Part shown: positions 9,050-18,351 of the stretch, in pieces
Position numbering within the stretch: position 1 is the first letter of the stretch
How the letters are laid out: each line of letters begins with the position of its first letter
Assembly: GCF_004296575.1 (NCBI RefSeq)
Contig: NZ_SAYT01000006.1
Span: forward strand, 182,347-246,346
Direction: 5' to 3'
From: Dyella amyloliquefaciens
GTDB taxonomy: Bacteria > Pseudomonadota > Gammaproteobacteria > Xanthomonadales > Rhodanobacteraceae
Length of the DNA stretch: 64,000 nucleotides
Translations under genes and position numbers: made by a program
The notes under the pieces: model-generated
Told to the model about the DNA's origin: nothing
Database searches by the model: none
Seen by the model: the letters and a program-made list of their open reading frames with translations, nothing else

Positions 9050-10158
9050 GCCGCCATCCTTTCGGGCGAATAAGGCGCCGGATCGATGGCAGGCTGGCGA
9101 CCCTGGATCAGGTCGATCATCAGTTTCGCGCTGCCCAGTGCGGTGGTGACGCCGAGGCCTTCGTGACCGGCGGCTACCCACTGGTCCGATGCGCCGGGCA
9201 CGGCGCCGAGATACGGACGTCCATCCGGCGTGGTCGGCCGAAAGCCGGTCCAGATGCGCACGGCTTGAAGCTCGCGCAGTTTGGGCACAAAGGCGAAGCT
9301 GCGCTCAAGCATGCGTTGCACCATCGCCGGCGACGCGGCTGCATCGGTAGCGCTGAATTCGCGCGAGGAGCCGATCAGGATCTGTCCGGTCGGTCGCGGC
9401 TGCACATTGAAAGCGACGCTGCTGTCAGCGTCGCCGTGGGCGCTGTCGGCATATCCGAGCTCCAGCAACTGGTGGCGCACGAGGCCCGGGTAACGGTCGG
9501 TGATGACGAGATGGCCCTTGCGCCCGCGCATCGGCAGCATCGGCAACAACGCGGGCAGCGCGCAGCCGGTCGCCACCAGCACGGGGCCCGAAAGGCGCGT
9601 GCCATCGTCGAGTTGCGCGCCGCCGCGCTGCAACGACAGAACACGTCGCCCGGCGTACAGCTGAGTGCCATGCGATTGGGCGCGCTTCACCTGGTGATTC
9701 GCCACACGCGGCGGATAGACCACGGCTTCGCGCGGCACCAGCAAGCCGCCAGCCAGTCCAGGCACCAGTGCCGGTTCGAGTTCGTACAAAGTCGTGGCAT
9801 CGACCACGCGGGCTTCGACGCCCGCTGCATTCAAACGCGCCACACGCGTCGCAGCGGCCGCCAGTTCGTTGTCGTTGCGCGCCACCCACAGTGTGCCGCA
9901 GCGACTGAATTCGGCTTCGCGCAGATCGGCGAAGGCTTCCCAGTGGTGCAACGAATACTTCGCCAGCGCCAGTTCGGCCGGATCGTCATCCATCGCCACC
10001 AGATGACCCATGGCAGCCGCCGTGGCGCCGCCGCCGATCGGGCCGGGCTCCACGATGGCGACGCGCATGCCTCGCGCGCTTGCTTCGTCGGCACAGCTGG
10101 CACCGATGATGCCGGCGCCTATGACGATCAGGTCGAAGCTGGCGACGGTGCCGCTCAT
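9046..10158 (-). CDS. D-hydroxyproline dehydrogenase, DAO-type catalytic beta subunit
   Basis: 370 aa, D-amino-acid oxidase/glycine oxidase fold. FAD Rossmann motif [15 protein letters not shown] at the N-terminus; the C-terminal [16 protein letters not shown] and [10 protein letters not shown] segments are the usual FAD-contact region of this family. This is the subunit expected to take the hydride from cis-4-hydroxy-D-proline. The start ATG at 10158 overlaps the epimerase stop (4 nt), and its own stop overlaps the small-subunit start. Relatives act on sarcosine, glycine or opines; the operon points to D-Hyp. Confidence 0.92.
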   Translation of the reverse strand: MSGTVASFDLIVIGAGIIGASCADEASARGMRVAIVEPGPIGGGATAAAMGHLVAMDDDPAELALAKYSLHHWEAFADLREAEFSRCGTLWVARNDNELAAAATRVARLNAAGVEARVVDATTLYELEPALVPGLAGGLLVPREAVVYPPRVANHQVKRAQSHGTQLYAGRRVLSLQRGGAQLDDGTRLSGPVLVATGCALPALLPMLPMRGRKGHLVITDRYPGLVRHQLLELGYADSAHGDADSSVAFNVQPRPTGQILIGSSREFSATDAAASPAMVQRMLERSFAFVPKLRELQAVRIWTGFRPTTPDGRPYLGAVPGASDQWVAAGHEGLGVTTALGSAKLMIDLIQGRQPAIDPAPYSPERMAA

Positions 10159-11096
10159 TCCGCTCCGCTGCCCCAGGTAAAGGCGTCGGCTTCGTCGAAT
10201 AGCAGCGTGCTGCGCGCGACGACGAAGGCGGTGCCGGTGATCTGCGGGCGCACGCCCTGCGCGCCCGGTGTGTAGCGGCCTTCGAACACGCTGCCGAGGA
10301 TGCTTTCCTGCTGCCAGATGTCGCCGGGTGCGAGTTTGCCGTCAGCGGCGAGGCAGGCCAGCTTGGCGCTGGTGCCGGTGCCGCACGGTGAACGGTCGTA
10401 GGCGAGACCGGGGCACAACACGAAGTTCCGGCCGTCCAGTCCAGCGACCGGAGACTTCGTGTTGACCTCGATGTGATCGACCTCGCCGCCGTTGGCACCG
10501 GTGATGCCGTTGGCTTCGAGTGCGCGGCGAACCGCTTCGGTATAGGTGGTGAGCTCGCGCTGGTGATGGATCTCCAGCGGCAGCGGCGTGTCGTTGGTGA
10601 TGTAGAACCAGTTGCCACCCCAGGCGATGTCGCCGGTGACAGTGCCGTAGCCGGGCACGTCGACGCTGACATCCTTGGCGTGGCGGTAGCTCTCGACATT
10701 GTCGATGGTGACGCGCCCGTCCTCGTGCAGCGTCGCGCCCACGGTGCCCACCGGCGTCTCGATCTTGTGCGTGCCGGGGCCGATGCGGCCCATGTGCTGC
10801 AAGGTGCGCACGAGGCCGATGGTGCCGTGGCCGCACATGCCAAGGTAGGAGACGTTGTTGAAGAAGATCACGCCGGCACAGGCATCGGGGGACTGCGGTG
10901 GCAGCAGCAACGCGCCGACCACGGTGCTCGAGCCTCGCGGTTCGCAGGCGATGGCGCTGCGCCAGCGATCGAAGTCGCGACGGAAGCGTTCGCGTTGCTC
11001 CATCAGCGTGCCGCTGCCGAGGTCGGGGAAGCCGGCGATGACCACGCGAGTCGGTTCGCCGCCGGTGTGGGAGTCGATCACGTCTATGGTGTGCAT
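10155..11096 (-). CDS. lhpA: 4-hydroxyproline 2-epimerase
   Basis: 313 aa, proline racemase fold. It has two catalytic cysteines, Cys88 in GMCGHG and Cys238 in RSPCGTGTS, the pair that separates true racemases/epimerases from the Thr-containing dehydratases. It interconverts trans-4-hydroxy-L-proline and cis-4-hydroxy-D-proline, the entry step of bacterial Hyp catabolism. The ATG at 11096 ([17 protein letters not shown]) matches the family N-terminus; the longer in-frame ORF extends into the divergent regulator gene. It is the first gene of a seven-gene, mostly overlapping minus-strand operon. Confidence 0.95.
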   Translation of the reverse strand: MHTIDVIDSHTGGEPTRVVIAGFPDLGSGTLMEQRERFRRDFDRWRSAIACEPRGSSTVVGALLLPPQSPDACAGVIFFNNVSYLGMCGHGTIGLVRTLQHMGRIGPGTHKIETPVGTVGATLHEDGRVTIDNVESYRHAKDVSVDVPGYGTVTGDIAWGGNWFYITNDTPLPLEIHHQRELTTYTEAVRRALEANGITGANGGEVDHIEVNTKSPVAGLDGRNFVLCPGLAYDRSPCGTGTSAKLACLAADGKLAPGDIWQQESILGSVFEGRYTPGAQGVRPQITGTAFVVARSTLLFDEADAFTWGSGAE

Positions 11097-11237
11097 GGAG
11101 CCTATCCTCGCGTCGCGCCCGTTCGGGCGTCTAGAAACGCTTGTCACCATGCGATGCGGAAATCGGCACAATGGAAAACCTCGCGACGGCGCTATGCTGC
11201 GGTCGCAGCAAAGGCTCGCGCGCAGCAAGGAGTTTCG
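11097..11237. promoter_or_regulatory. Divergent promoter region, Hyp operon / PAS-AraC regulator
   Basis: 141 nt between the two divergent starts. It must hold both promoters and probably the regulator's operator. A short hairpin (GCCCGTTCGGGC, 11118-11129) lies in the epimerase leader. No convincing -35/-10 pair or direct repeat could be assigned by eye. Confidence 0.55.
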
Positions 11238-11984
11238 ATGGAGATGAAGATTTCGGCCGACGAACTCGAGGCGCTGTTCGATGCGCTGCCCGACGTGGTG
11301 TTCTTCGTGAAGGACGGCGGCGGACGTTACACGCACGCCAATCTCACCCTCGTCCGACGGCTCGGGCTCAAGCACCGCAGCGACATCATCGGGCGCGACG
11401 TGACTGAGCTGTTCCCACAGTCGCTGGGTGGTTCCTACGCCACGCAGGATCAGCGTGTGCTCGAAGGCGAGGTGATCGAGAACCAGCTCGAGGTGCACAT
11501 GTTTCCCAACCGGGTGCCCGGGTGGTGCCTCACCTGCAAGCGGCCCTTGCGGCAGCGCGGCGAAGTGCGCGGCATCGTGGGCATCTCACGCGACCTGGGC
11601 AAACCCGATGGCCGGCATCCCACCTATGTGCGGTTGCGGCGCGTGCTGGCCTATCTGCAGGAGCATTACGCCGAGGGCGTGCGCGTGGCCAAGCTCGCGG
11701 AGCTGGCGGATCTTTCGGTAGCGCAGCTCGAGCGGCATTTCCGCAAGGTGTTCCAGCTGACGCCGCAACAGCTGCAGACCAAGTTGAGGATCGAGGAGGC
11801 CATGCGCCGTCTGCATGGCGAGGACAGCGTCGCCGCGATCGGACTGGCCTGTGGCTTTGCCGACCAGAGCGCGTTCGCGCGCCAGTTCAAGGCGACGGTG
11901 GGCATGACGCCGCGCGATTACCGGGCCATGGCAACGGCGCCGGCCAACGGCAGGCGTGCATCCGTGGCAGATCGCGGGTCGTGA
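11238..11984 (+). CDS. PAS domain-containing AraC family regulator (hydroxyproline-responsive, inferred)
   Basis: 248 aa from ATG 11238, with AAGGAG 5 nt upstream. An N-terminal PAS domain (about 1-125: [38 protein letters not shown]) is followed by a C-terminal AraC double helix-turn-helix (about 140-235: [43 protein letters not shown]). It is divergent from the Hyp operon, the position of LhpR-type activators. The PAS sensor in place of a cupin is notable; it may bind hydroxyproline or a pyrroline intermediate directly, which is inference. Confidence 0.9.
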   Translation: MEMKISADELEALFDALPDVVFFVKDGGGRYTHANLTLVRRLGLKHRSDIIGRDVTELFPQSLGGSYATQDQRVLEGEVIENQLEVHMFPNRVPGWCLTCKRPLRQRGEVRGIVGISRDLGKPDGRHPTYVRLRRVLAYLQEHYAEGVRVAKLAELADLSVAQLERHFRKVFQLTPQQLQTKLRIEEAMRRLHGEDSVAAIGLACGFADQSAFARQFKATVGMTPRDYRAMATAPANGRRASVADRGS

Positions 11985-12000
11985 TTCATGCGGCAGAACC

Positions 12001-12033
12001 GATCGTCATCCCGGGAAGCCCGGGATGACGATC
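12001..12033. terminator. Bidirectional hairpin
   Basis: Perfect 15-bp inverted repeat (12001-12015 and 12019-12033, GATCGTCATCCCGGG and its complement) with a 3-nt loop. It sits between the converging ends of the PAS-AraC gene and the 12053-12409 gene. There is no long T run, so it may be a repeat acting as a transcript end. Confidence 0.6.
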
Positions 12034-12052
12034 GAGGCAAAACCGGGATGGC

Positions 12053-12409
12053 TTAGCCGGCGACCCACACACCCACATTGAGGTGCCAGCCGTCGTTGTG
12101 GTGCTCATAGTGCGGATGCACGTAGTGGTAGCCCGGGCGCTCGGCTTCCCAGTGACCGTGCATCGCCACGTACTGGTGACCGTTCCAGTGCCAGTAGCCG
12201 CGGGCCCAGATATAGCCCTGACGAGGTGCCGGCTCGCGTTCCACGATTTCCACCGGCGGCGGCTGCGGGGCCACTACCTCGACGTACTCGCGCTGCACTA
12301 CCGGCTCACGCTCGACAACGACCGGGCGCGGGTGGGGTGCGGGTTGCTCGACCACGCAGCCACTGGCCAGGAGGGTGAGGGCAGAAAGAGCGATCAGACG
12401 TATCGACAT
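12053..12409 (-). CDS. Small lipoprotein with GYW/WxxGxW repeats
   Basis: 118 aa. A lipoprotein signal (LTLLASGC, Cys18) is followed by a Pro/Val/Glu-rich linker and a C-terminal block rich in aromatic repeats: IWARGYWHWNGHQY, HGHWEAERPGYHYVHP and DGWHLNVGVWVAG. This matches the WXXGXW repeat family (YXWQ/BcpO-like), small envelope proteins of unknown function. The downstream gene at 12551-12874 encodes a paralogue-like protein with the same repeat. Probably anchored in the outer membrane. Confidence 0.85.
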   Translation of the reverse strand: MSIRLIALSALTLLASGCVVEQPAPHPRPVVVEREPVVQREYVEVVAPQPPPVEIVEREPAPRQGYIWARGYWHWNGHQYVAMHGHWEAERPGYHYVHPHYEHHNDGWHLNVGVWVAG

Positions 12410-12550
12410 GGTTCAAGGCACCTCTGGGTTGGAAAAGTCGCGGGACGATGACGGTGTTGGCTGAGGCCTACCTTTCCTCAGGCGGGCCTCCTCATCGTTA
12501 GTTTTTGCTTTTCAGGCAAATACTTGCGGTGATGCCCTCGGGCGGTGCGA

Positions 12551-12874
12551 TCAGCGGCCCCAGTAGCCGTCGCGGAAGCGCCAGCCGTCCCGGTCGTGCT
12601 GCCAATGGGCAGGGCGATAGACATAGCCCGGGCGCGCGCGAACCCAGTAACCGCCGACCCACACATGGCGCTGGCCTTCCCAGCGCCAGTAACCCGGCGC
12701 CCACACGTAGCCGACGCGCGGCGGCGGAACGACCTCGTAGCGCGGCGGCGGCGGAGCCACATTGATGCCGACCGCGACAGACACGCCAGCCGCAGCGGTC
12801 GGGGCATAGACGGCGCCCGCGCTGGCGATGCCGAGAACAGCAAGCAGGGCGAGTTTGCGGGTGATGTTCGACAT
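12551..12874 (-). CDS. Small secreted protein with GYW/WxxGxW repeats
   Basis: 107 aa from ATG 12874, with AAGGAG upstream; an in-frame extension to 13207 runs under the TetR gene and is rejected. A Sec signal peptide (LALLAVLGIASAGAVYAP) is followed by a proline stretch (APPPPRYEVVPPPR) and repeats YVWAPGYWRWEG, HVWVGGYWVRARPGYVY and WRFRDGYWG. Same architecture as the neighbour at 12053-12409 but with a cleavable signal instead of a lipobox. Function unknown; an envelope or stress role is common in annotation but unproven. Confidence 0.85.
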   Translation of the reverse strand: MSNITRKLALLAVLGIASAGAVYAPTAAAGVSVAVGINVAPPPPRYEVVPPPRVGYVWAPGYWRWEGQRHVWVGGYWVRARPGYVYRPAHWQHDRDGWRFRDGYWGR

Positions 12875-13026
12875 AAGGGTCTCCTTGGCGTCAGCCGCAC
12901 CGTGCGGCCTCAAGCGCGGAAAACGGGGCGCTCGAATGGCTGTTGACGGTTTCTCCACTGCTCGTTCAGGTTCGTAGAGGCTGGCGTGTGTCGTCCGTTC
13001 AGCAAATCTTGATGGAAAAAGAACGA

Positions 13027-13034
13027 ACGATCGT
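13027..13034. promoter_or_regulatory. Candidate TetR operator core
   Basis: ACGATCGT, a perfect 8-bp palindrome in an AT-richer stretch (GAACGAACGATCGTGC), ends 14 nt before the TetR start codon. The place suits autorepression, but the palindrome is short and unsupported by a second copy. Confidence 0.3.
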
Positions 13035-13048
13035 GCTATTTTCTGGCC

Positions 13049-13678
13049 ATGAGCACTACCGCACCCAGCACAGGCAAGCGCGCCGCAACCCGCGAACTGA
13101 TCCTTGAGCACGCCTACGAGCTGGCGCGCCGTGAGGGATTGGAAGGTTTGTCCATCGGCGCGTTGGCGCAGGACGTGGGCATGTCCAAGAGTGGTGTGTT
13201 CGCCCACTTCGGCTCACGCGAGGACCTGCAGCTCGCTGTGCTGGAGGCCGGGCAGCTCCGTTTCCTGCAGCGCGTGAAGTGGCCCGCGCTGAAATTACCG
13301 CGTGGCCTGCCGCGCGTGCGCGCCATCGTGGCGAACTGGGTGGAGTGGGGTTACGAGTACCGGAGCGGCTGCGTGCTGCTTACGGCGGCCAGTGAATACG
13401 ACGGCCGCGAAGGCGTATTGCACGACACGGTGACGCGCCAGCAAGCGGGATGGCGCGAGGAGATGTGCCGCGCCATCGGTCACGCCGTGGAAAACGGCGA
13501 GCTGGGCACCGACACCGATCCATCCCAGCTCGCCTTCGAGATCTACGCCCTGATGCTCGCGCTGCATCACGACGCGGGTCTCTTTGGTTTCGACGAAGCG
13601 CGTCGCCACACGCTGGTCGCCTTCGAACGCCTGATTGCCAGCTACAGCCCGGAACCGGGCCGGAGGACTGCGCCATGA
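13049..13678 (+). CDS. TetR/AcrR family transcriptional regulator
   Basis: 209 aa. N-terminal helix-turn-helix: TRELILEHAYELARREGLEGLSI followed by LAQDVGMSKSGVFAHFGSREDL, the canonical TetR DNA-binding region. The C-terminal domain (about 80-200) resembles the TetR_C regulatory fold of lipid or multidrug regulators. Its stop overlaps the start of an alpha/beta hydrolase gene (ATGA), so the two are translationally coupled. It probably represses its own operon, responding to an acyl or hydrophobic effector; the ligand is unknown. Confidence 0.9.
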   Translation: MSTTAPSTGKRAATRELILEHAYELARREGLEGLSIGALAQDVGMSKSGVFAHFGSREDLQLAVLEAGQLRFLQRVKWPALKLPRGLPRVRAIVANWVEWGYEYRSGCVLLTAASEYDGREGVLHDTVTRQQAGWREEMCRAIGHAVENGELGTDTDPSQLAFEIYALMLALHHDAGLFGFDEARRHTLVAFERLIASYSPEPGRRTAP

Positions 13679-14604
13679 CCACCACCTCTACCGCCAAACG
13701 CCATCATGGTCCGGGCAAGTTCACGCTGGGTGCGGTACGCGCAGGCTTTGCGCTTGGCGGTCGGCTGGCGCCGGCGCGCACGGTCGAGCAGGCCCGTCGC
13801 CTGTTCGTGACGCCGTTTGCGAGCAGTCGTGCCCGTGCGGAACGCGCGCAGCCGGATGCGGATATGCGAGAGCAGGTCATCGAAGTGAACGGCCGACGCA
13901 TTACCACCTATGTGTGGGGTGACCCGGCCACGCAGCCCTATGCCTTGCTGATCCACGGCTGGTCCAGCTTCGGCCTGCGTTATCTGCCCTGGGTGGCGCC
14001 GCTGCGTGCACTGGGCTATGCGCTGGTCGCATTCGACCAGCCGGGCCACGGCAAGAGCGAAGGGCGCTACTGCACCATGCCCGACTTCGTGGATACGGTG
14101 CGTGGCGTGGGGCGGCACTACGGCCATGCGGCGCTGGCGATTGCGCACTCCCTCGGTGGCGCGGCCGCTGCGCTGGCGCAGGGAGAGGCCTGGCATGCGG
14201 GCAAACTTATCCTGATCGCACCTGCTGCCGATCCGGTGGCCGCGACACAGCGATTCAGCCAGTTGGTGCACCTGGGCGAGCATCTGCGTGGCCGGCTGCA
14301 CGCCAGCCTGGAAGCGATGACCGGCATCAGCATCCACGACCTGCAGGTGCATCGCCATCTGCCGACTCTGGGCCAGCCGGGGCTGATCGTGCATGACATG
14401 GACGATCACGATGTGCCCTGGTCAGAAGGCGAGCGCTACGCGCGCCATTGGCGGGGTGCGCGACTGCTGAGCACGCAAGGCCTGGGACATCACCGGGTGC
14501 TGGATGCGCCGGAAGTGATCGAGGCTTCGGTGGCTTTCCTGCGTGGCGAGGTGGTGGGCGAACGGGTGGTGTCGTCGCCGAATCTGCCGTTTGGCTACGC
14601 CTGA
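13675..14604 (+). CDS. Alpha/beta hydrolase
   Basis: 309 aa from ATG 13675, overlapping the TetR stop; an upstream in-frame ORF lies inside the TetR gene. Core alpha/beta hydrolase motifs: LLIHGWSS (oxyanion region), FDQPGHGKSEG, nucleophile elbow AIAHSLGG with Ser159, an acidic member in HDMDDHDVP and catalytic His in GLGHHRV. The elbow has Ala where the first Gly of GxSxG is usual. It likely hydrolyses an ester or lactone; the substrate may be linked to the TetR effector. No signal peptide is obvious. Confidence 0.88.
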   Translation: MTTTSTAKRHHGPGKFTLGAVRAGFALGGRLAPARTVEQARRLFVTPFASSRARAERAQPDADMREQVIEVNGRRITTYVWGDPATQPYALLIHGWSSFGLRYLPWVAPLRALGYALVAFDQPGHGKSEGRYCTMPDFVDTVRGVGRHYGHAALAIAHSLGGAAAALAQGEAWHAGKLILIAPAADPVAATQRFSQLVHLGEHLRGRLHASLEAMTGISIHDLQVHRHLPTLGQPGLIVHDMDDHDVPWSEGERYARHWRGARLLSTQGLGHHRVLDAPEVIEASVAFLRGEVVGERVVSSPNLPFGYA

Positions 14605-14610
14605 GGGTTA

Positions 14611-14675
14611 GTCGCGCACAGGGTGCGCTCCCACAAGAGGGCGGATCCGTTGTGGGAGCGCACCCTGTGCGCGAC
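14611..14675. repeat. REP-like inverted pair (25-nt perfect arms)
   Basis: Arms 14611-14635 and 14651-14675 are perfect 25-nt inverted copies separated by 15 nt, with core GGAGCGCACCCTGTGCG. It is the second copy of the family at 3718-3800. It begins 7 nt after the hydrolase stop codon, so it may also act as terminator or mRNA stabiliser. Confidence 0.88.
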
Positions 14676-14814
14676 CGCAAACTCGACGATACCCGGGCGC
14701 ACGGTTTTCGCGAAAACCGTTACAAATCAGCCTTCCTTCGCGCCGCAACATGTTCCAAACGTAACCATCCTCTAAAATCCCGGGATTAGCCGCACAGCCG
14801 TTGCCGGAGTCCCC

Positions 14815-17800
14815 ATGAGTTCCCCCGCCCAGCACGTTACCGCCAGCACCGCCCAGGCGGAGACCCGCCCGTTGCGCTTCGTCACCGCCGCCAGCCTGTT
14901 CGACGGCCATGACGCAGCCATCAACATCATGCGTCGCATCATCCAGTCGCAGGGCGCGGAGGTGATCCATCTCGGCCACAACCGCTCGGTGGAAGACGTC
15001 GTGCGCGCCGCGTTGCAGGAAGACGCCGACGCCATCGCCCTGTCGTCCTACCAGGGTGGCCACGTCGAGTACTTCAAGTACATGGTCGACATGCTCAAGG
15101 AGCACAACGCCTCGCACATCCGCGTGTTCGGCGGCGGCGGAGGCACCATCACGCCGGAAGAAATCCGCGAGCTGCAGGCCTACGGCGTGGAGCGCATCTA
15201 CCATCCGAACGACGGCATGAAGCTCGGCCTCATCGAGATGATCGAGGACGTGATGAATCGCGCGCGCACCGCGGCGGTGAAGCGTGCGAAAGAGGGTGCT
15301 TCGACGGCCGTGACGCCGCTGGTGGACATCGGCAACGAGATCGCCGTGGGCCACGTACTGTCGGCCCTCGAGGAAGGCGAACTTTCCGATACCGAGCTGG
15401 AACACCTGCGCAAGCAGTGGAAGATGGCCGGCAAGCAGACGCCGGTGCTCGGTGTGACCGGTACAGGTGGCGCGGGCAAGTCCTCGGTGGTGGATGAACT
15501 GCTGTTGCGTTTCCTGCACGCGTTCCCCGAAATGCGCATCGCCGTGCTCGCCGTCGACCCGACGCGTCGCCGCAGCGGTGGTGCCCTGTTGGGTGACCGC
15601 ATCCGCATGAACTCCCTGCGCAGCCATCGCGTCTACATGCGCTCGATGGCTACGCGTCGCCAGCACGCCGCCACCAGTGCGGTGCTGCGCGACTGCATCG
15701 ATTTCCTCAAGGCGCAACCGTACGACCTCGTCATCGTCGAGACCGCCGGCATCGGCCAGAGCGACTCGGAGATCGTCGACCTGGTGGATTTCCCCACCTA
15801 CGTGATGACCAGCGATTACGGCGCGGCCAGCCAGCTCGAGAAGATCGACATGCTGGACTTCGCCGAGCTGGTGGTGCTCAACAAGTTCGACAAGCGCGGT
15901 GCGGAAGACGCGCTGCGCGACGTGCGCAAGCAGTGGAAGCGCAACCGTACCGCTTTCGCGCTCAGCGACGAGAAGGTGCCGGTGTTCCCCACGATCGCCA
16001 GCCAGTTCAACGATCCGGGCGTGACCTGGATGTTCTCCAACCTGTGCCGCCTGCTGCGCGACAAGCTCAGCCTGCCGGCCGAGAAGTGGACGCCGAACCT
16101 CGACACCACCTTGAAGGAGCCGCGCGCCACGGTGCTCATCCCCGGTGCTCGCGTGCGCTACCTGGCCGAGATCGCCGAGCAGGGACGCGGCATCAACAAG
16201 GAAATCGAGCGCGAGGCCGAGTTCGCCAGCAAGGCGCAGCATTATTACGAGTCGCTGAAGGAACTGGGCGACGAGCACCTGCCGCGCGAGCTGGCTCGCT
16301 ACGAATCCGAAGCGCTGCACGAAGAAGGTGCGGATCGCAGCTTGCTGACCCTGCGCCAGCGTTACAACGCGGCGATCAAGGAACTCAGTCACGAGGCCAT
16401 CCACCTGTTGCACGACTGGCCCAAGCGCTACAAGTCGGTGACCGACGAGGTCAACGAATACAAGGTGCGCGACAAGGTGATCCGCGTGGAGAACTACCGC
16501 GAGTCGCTGAGCCACCAGAAGATCCCCAAGGTTGCGCCGCCCAAGACCAAGGACTGGGGCGACCAGCTGCGCTTCCTGATGCGCGAAAACCTGCCCGGCT
16601 ACTACCCGTACACCGGTGGCGTCTATCCGTACCGCCGCACCGGCGAGGACCCGACCCGCATGTTCGCGGGCGAGGGCACGCCCGAGCGCACCAACCGTCG
16701 CTTCCACTACCTGAGCCAGGGTGGTGCGGCCACGCGCCTGTCCACCGCGTTCGACTCGGTCACGCTGTACGGCGAAGACCCGGCACCGCGTCCGGACATC
16801 TACGGCAAGATCGGCAACTCCGGCGTCAACATCGCCACGCTGGACGACATGAAGAAGCTGTATTCGGGCTTCGACCTCAGTGCGCCGTCCAGCTCGGTGT
16901 CGATGACCATCAACGGTCCGGCGCCGATCATCCTCGCGATGTTCATGAACACCGCGATCGACCAGAACATCGAGAAGTACCTGAAGGAAGATCCGGGGCG
17001 CTGGGCCGCTGCCGAGAAGAAGATCGCCACGCTGTTCCCGAACGGTCGTCCGCAGTATTCGGGTGAGCTGCCCAAGGGCAACGAGGGCCTCGGCCTCGGC
17101 CTGCTGGGCATCACTGGCGACCAGCTGGTGGATGCGGAGACCTACGCGCGCATCAAGGAAGAAACCCTGCAGACCGTGCGTGGCACGGTGCAGGCGGACA
17201 TCCTCAAGGAAGACCAGGCGCAGAACACCTGCATCTTCTCCACCGAGTTCGCGCTGCGCATGATGGGCGACATCCAGCAGTACTTCGTCGACCACAAGGT
17301 GCGCAACTTCTACTCGGTGTCGATCTCCGGCTATCACATCGCCGAGGCCGGGGCGAACCCGATCAGCCAGCTCGCCTTCACGCTCAGCAACGGCTTCACC
17401 ATCGTGGAGTACTACCTGGCCCGCGGCATGAAGATCGACGACTTCGCGCCTAACCTGTCGTTCTTCTTCTCCAACGGCATGGATCCGGAATACACCGTGA
17501 TCGGCCGCGTGGCACGCCGCATCTGGGCGCGCGCGATGCGCGAGCGCTACGGCGCCAGCGCACGCAGCCAGATGATGAAGTACCACATCCAGACCTCCGG
17601 CCGCTCGCTGCACGCGCAGGAGATCCAGTTCAACGACATCCGCACCACGCTGCAGGCGTTGTACGCACTGTTCGACAACTGCAACAGCCTGCACACCAAT
17701 GCGTACGACGAGGCGATCACCACGCCGACCGAGGAGAGCGTGCGTCGCGCGGTGGCGATCCAGATGATCATCAACAAGGAACTGGGCCTCAACTTCAACG

Positions 17801-18282
17801 AGAACCCGTGGCAGGGCAGCCACGTCGTCGACGCATTGACCGACATCGTGGAAGAGGCTGTGTACAAGGAATTCGAGGCGATCAGCGAGCGCGGTGGCGT
17901 GCTCGGCGCGATGGACACCATGTACCAGCGCGGCAAGATCCAGGAAGAGTCGATGTACTACGAGCACAAGAAGCACGACGGCAGCCTGCCGCTGATCGGC
18001 GTGAACACCTTCCTGCCCAAGGATCACGGCGGCGAGATCGCCACCGAGATCGAACTCATCCGTTCCACCGAATCGGAGAAGGGTCAGCAGATCGATAACG
18101 TGCAGGCCTTCGGCAAGGCACGCAACGGGATGGCGCCGGATAGCCTGTCGACGCTGCAGAGCACCGCGCGTGACCGCAGGAATGTCTTCGAGCAGTTGAT
18201 GGAAGCGGTGAAGTACAACTCGCTGGGTCAGATCAGCCACGCGTTGTATGACGTGGGTGGCGAGTACCGTCGAAACATGTGA
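14815..18282 (+). CDS. icmF: Fused isobutyryl-CoA mutase IcmF (B12-binding / GTPase chaperone / mutase)
   Basis: 1155 aa, the usual length of IcmF. Order: B12-binding domain (about 20-150, DGHD at 30-33 with the cobalt-ligand His32, then VFGGGGGTI); a MeaB-like G-protein chaperone with Walker [10 protein letters not shown] (about 216-224) and [11 protein letters not shown]; then the mutase TIM barrel (about 560-1130, including [14 protein letters not shown] and [14 protein letters not shown]). It carries out adenosylcobalamin-dependent carbon-skeleton rearrangement of isobutyryl-CoA and butyryl-CoA (often also pivalyl/isovaleryl-CoA), with built-in GTP-dependent cofactor loading. It stands alone, with no acyl-CoA genes beside it. 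Start ATG 14815 follows CCGGAG. Confidence 0.97.
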   Translation: MSSPAQHVTASTAQAETRPLRFVTAASLFDGHDAAINIMRRIIQSQGAEVIHLGHNRSVEDVVRAALQEDADAIALSSYQGGHVEYFKYMVDMLKEHNASHIRVFGGGGGTITPEEIRELQAYGVERIYHPNDGMKLGLIEMIEDVMNRARTAAVKRAKEGASTAVTPLVDIGNEIAVGHVLSALEEGELSDTELEHLRKQWKMAGKQTPVLGVTGTGGAGKSSVVDELLLRFLHAFPEMRIAVLAVDPTRRRSGGALLGDRIRMNSLRSHRVYMRSMATRRQHAATSAVLRDCIDFLKAQPYDLVIVETAGIGQSDSEIVDLVDFPTYVMTSDYGAASQLEKIDMLDFAELVVLNKFDKRGAEDALRDVRKQWKRNRTAFALSDEKVPVFPTIASQFNDPGVTWMFSNLCRLLRDKLSLPAEKWTPNLDTTLKEPRATVLIPGARVRYLAEIAEQGRGINKEIEREAEFASKAQHYYESLKELGDEHLPRELARYESEALHEEGADRSLLTLRQRYNAAIKELSHEAIHLLHDWPKRYKSVTDEVNEYKVRDKVIRVENYRESLSHQKIPKVAPPKTKDWGDQLRFLMRENLPGYYPYTGGVYPYRRTGEDPTRMFAGEGTPERTNRRFHYLSQGGAATRLSTAFDSVTLYGEDPAPRPDIYGKIGNSGVNIATLDDMKKLYSGFDLSAPSSSVSMTINGPAPIILAMFMNTAIDQNIEKYLKEDPGRWAAAEKKIATLFPNGRPQYSGELPKGNEGLGLGLLGITGDQLVDAETYARIKEETLQTVRGTVQADILKEDQAQNTCIFSTEFALRMMGDIQQYFVDHKVRNFYSVSISGYHIAEAGANPISQLAFTLSNGFTIVEYYLARGMKIDDFAPNLSFFFSNGMDPEYTVIGRVARRIWARAMRERYGASARSQMMKYHIQTSGRSLHAQEIQFNDIRTTLQALYALFDNCNSLHTNAYDEAITTPTEESVRRAVAIQMIINKELGLNFNENPWQGSHVVDALTDIVEEAVYKEFEAISERGGVLGAMDTMYQRGKIQEESMYYEHKKHDGSLPLIGVNTFLPKDHGGEIATEIELIRSTESEKGQQIDNVQAFGKARNGMAPDSLSTLQSTARDRRNVFEQLMEAVKYNSLGQISHALYDVGGEYRRNM

Positions 18283-18332
18283 CGCATTGGGGCGAGGGGC
18301 GAGCGTTCGCCCTTCTGCTCATTGCCTACGTC

Positions 18333-18351
18333 CGCAGGAGTCCATCCTGCG
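18333..18351. terminator. Hairpin downstream of icmF
   Basis: CGCAGGA and TCCTGCG (7 bp, 5-nt loop) lie 51 nt after the icmF stop. There is no T run; weak support as a terminator. Confidence 0.35.

Noticed and set aside
14608..18240. 1210-aa ORF antisense to icmF
   Set aside because: It arises from the strong GC3 bias of icmF; the translation is low-complexity His/Val/Ala/Leu-rich, has no motif, and lies opposite a complete, recognised gene.
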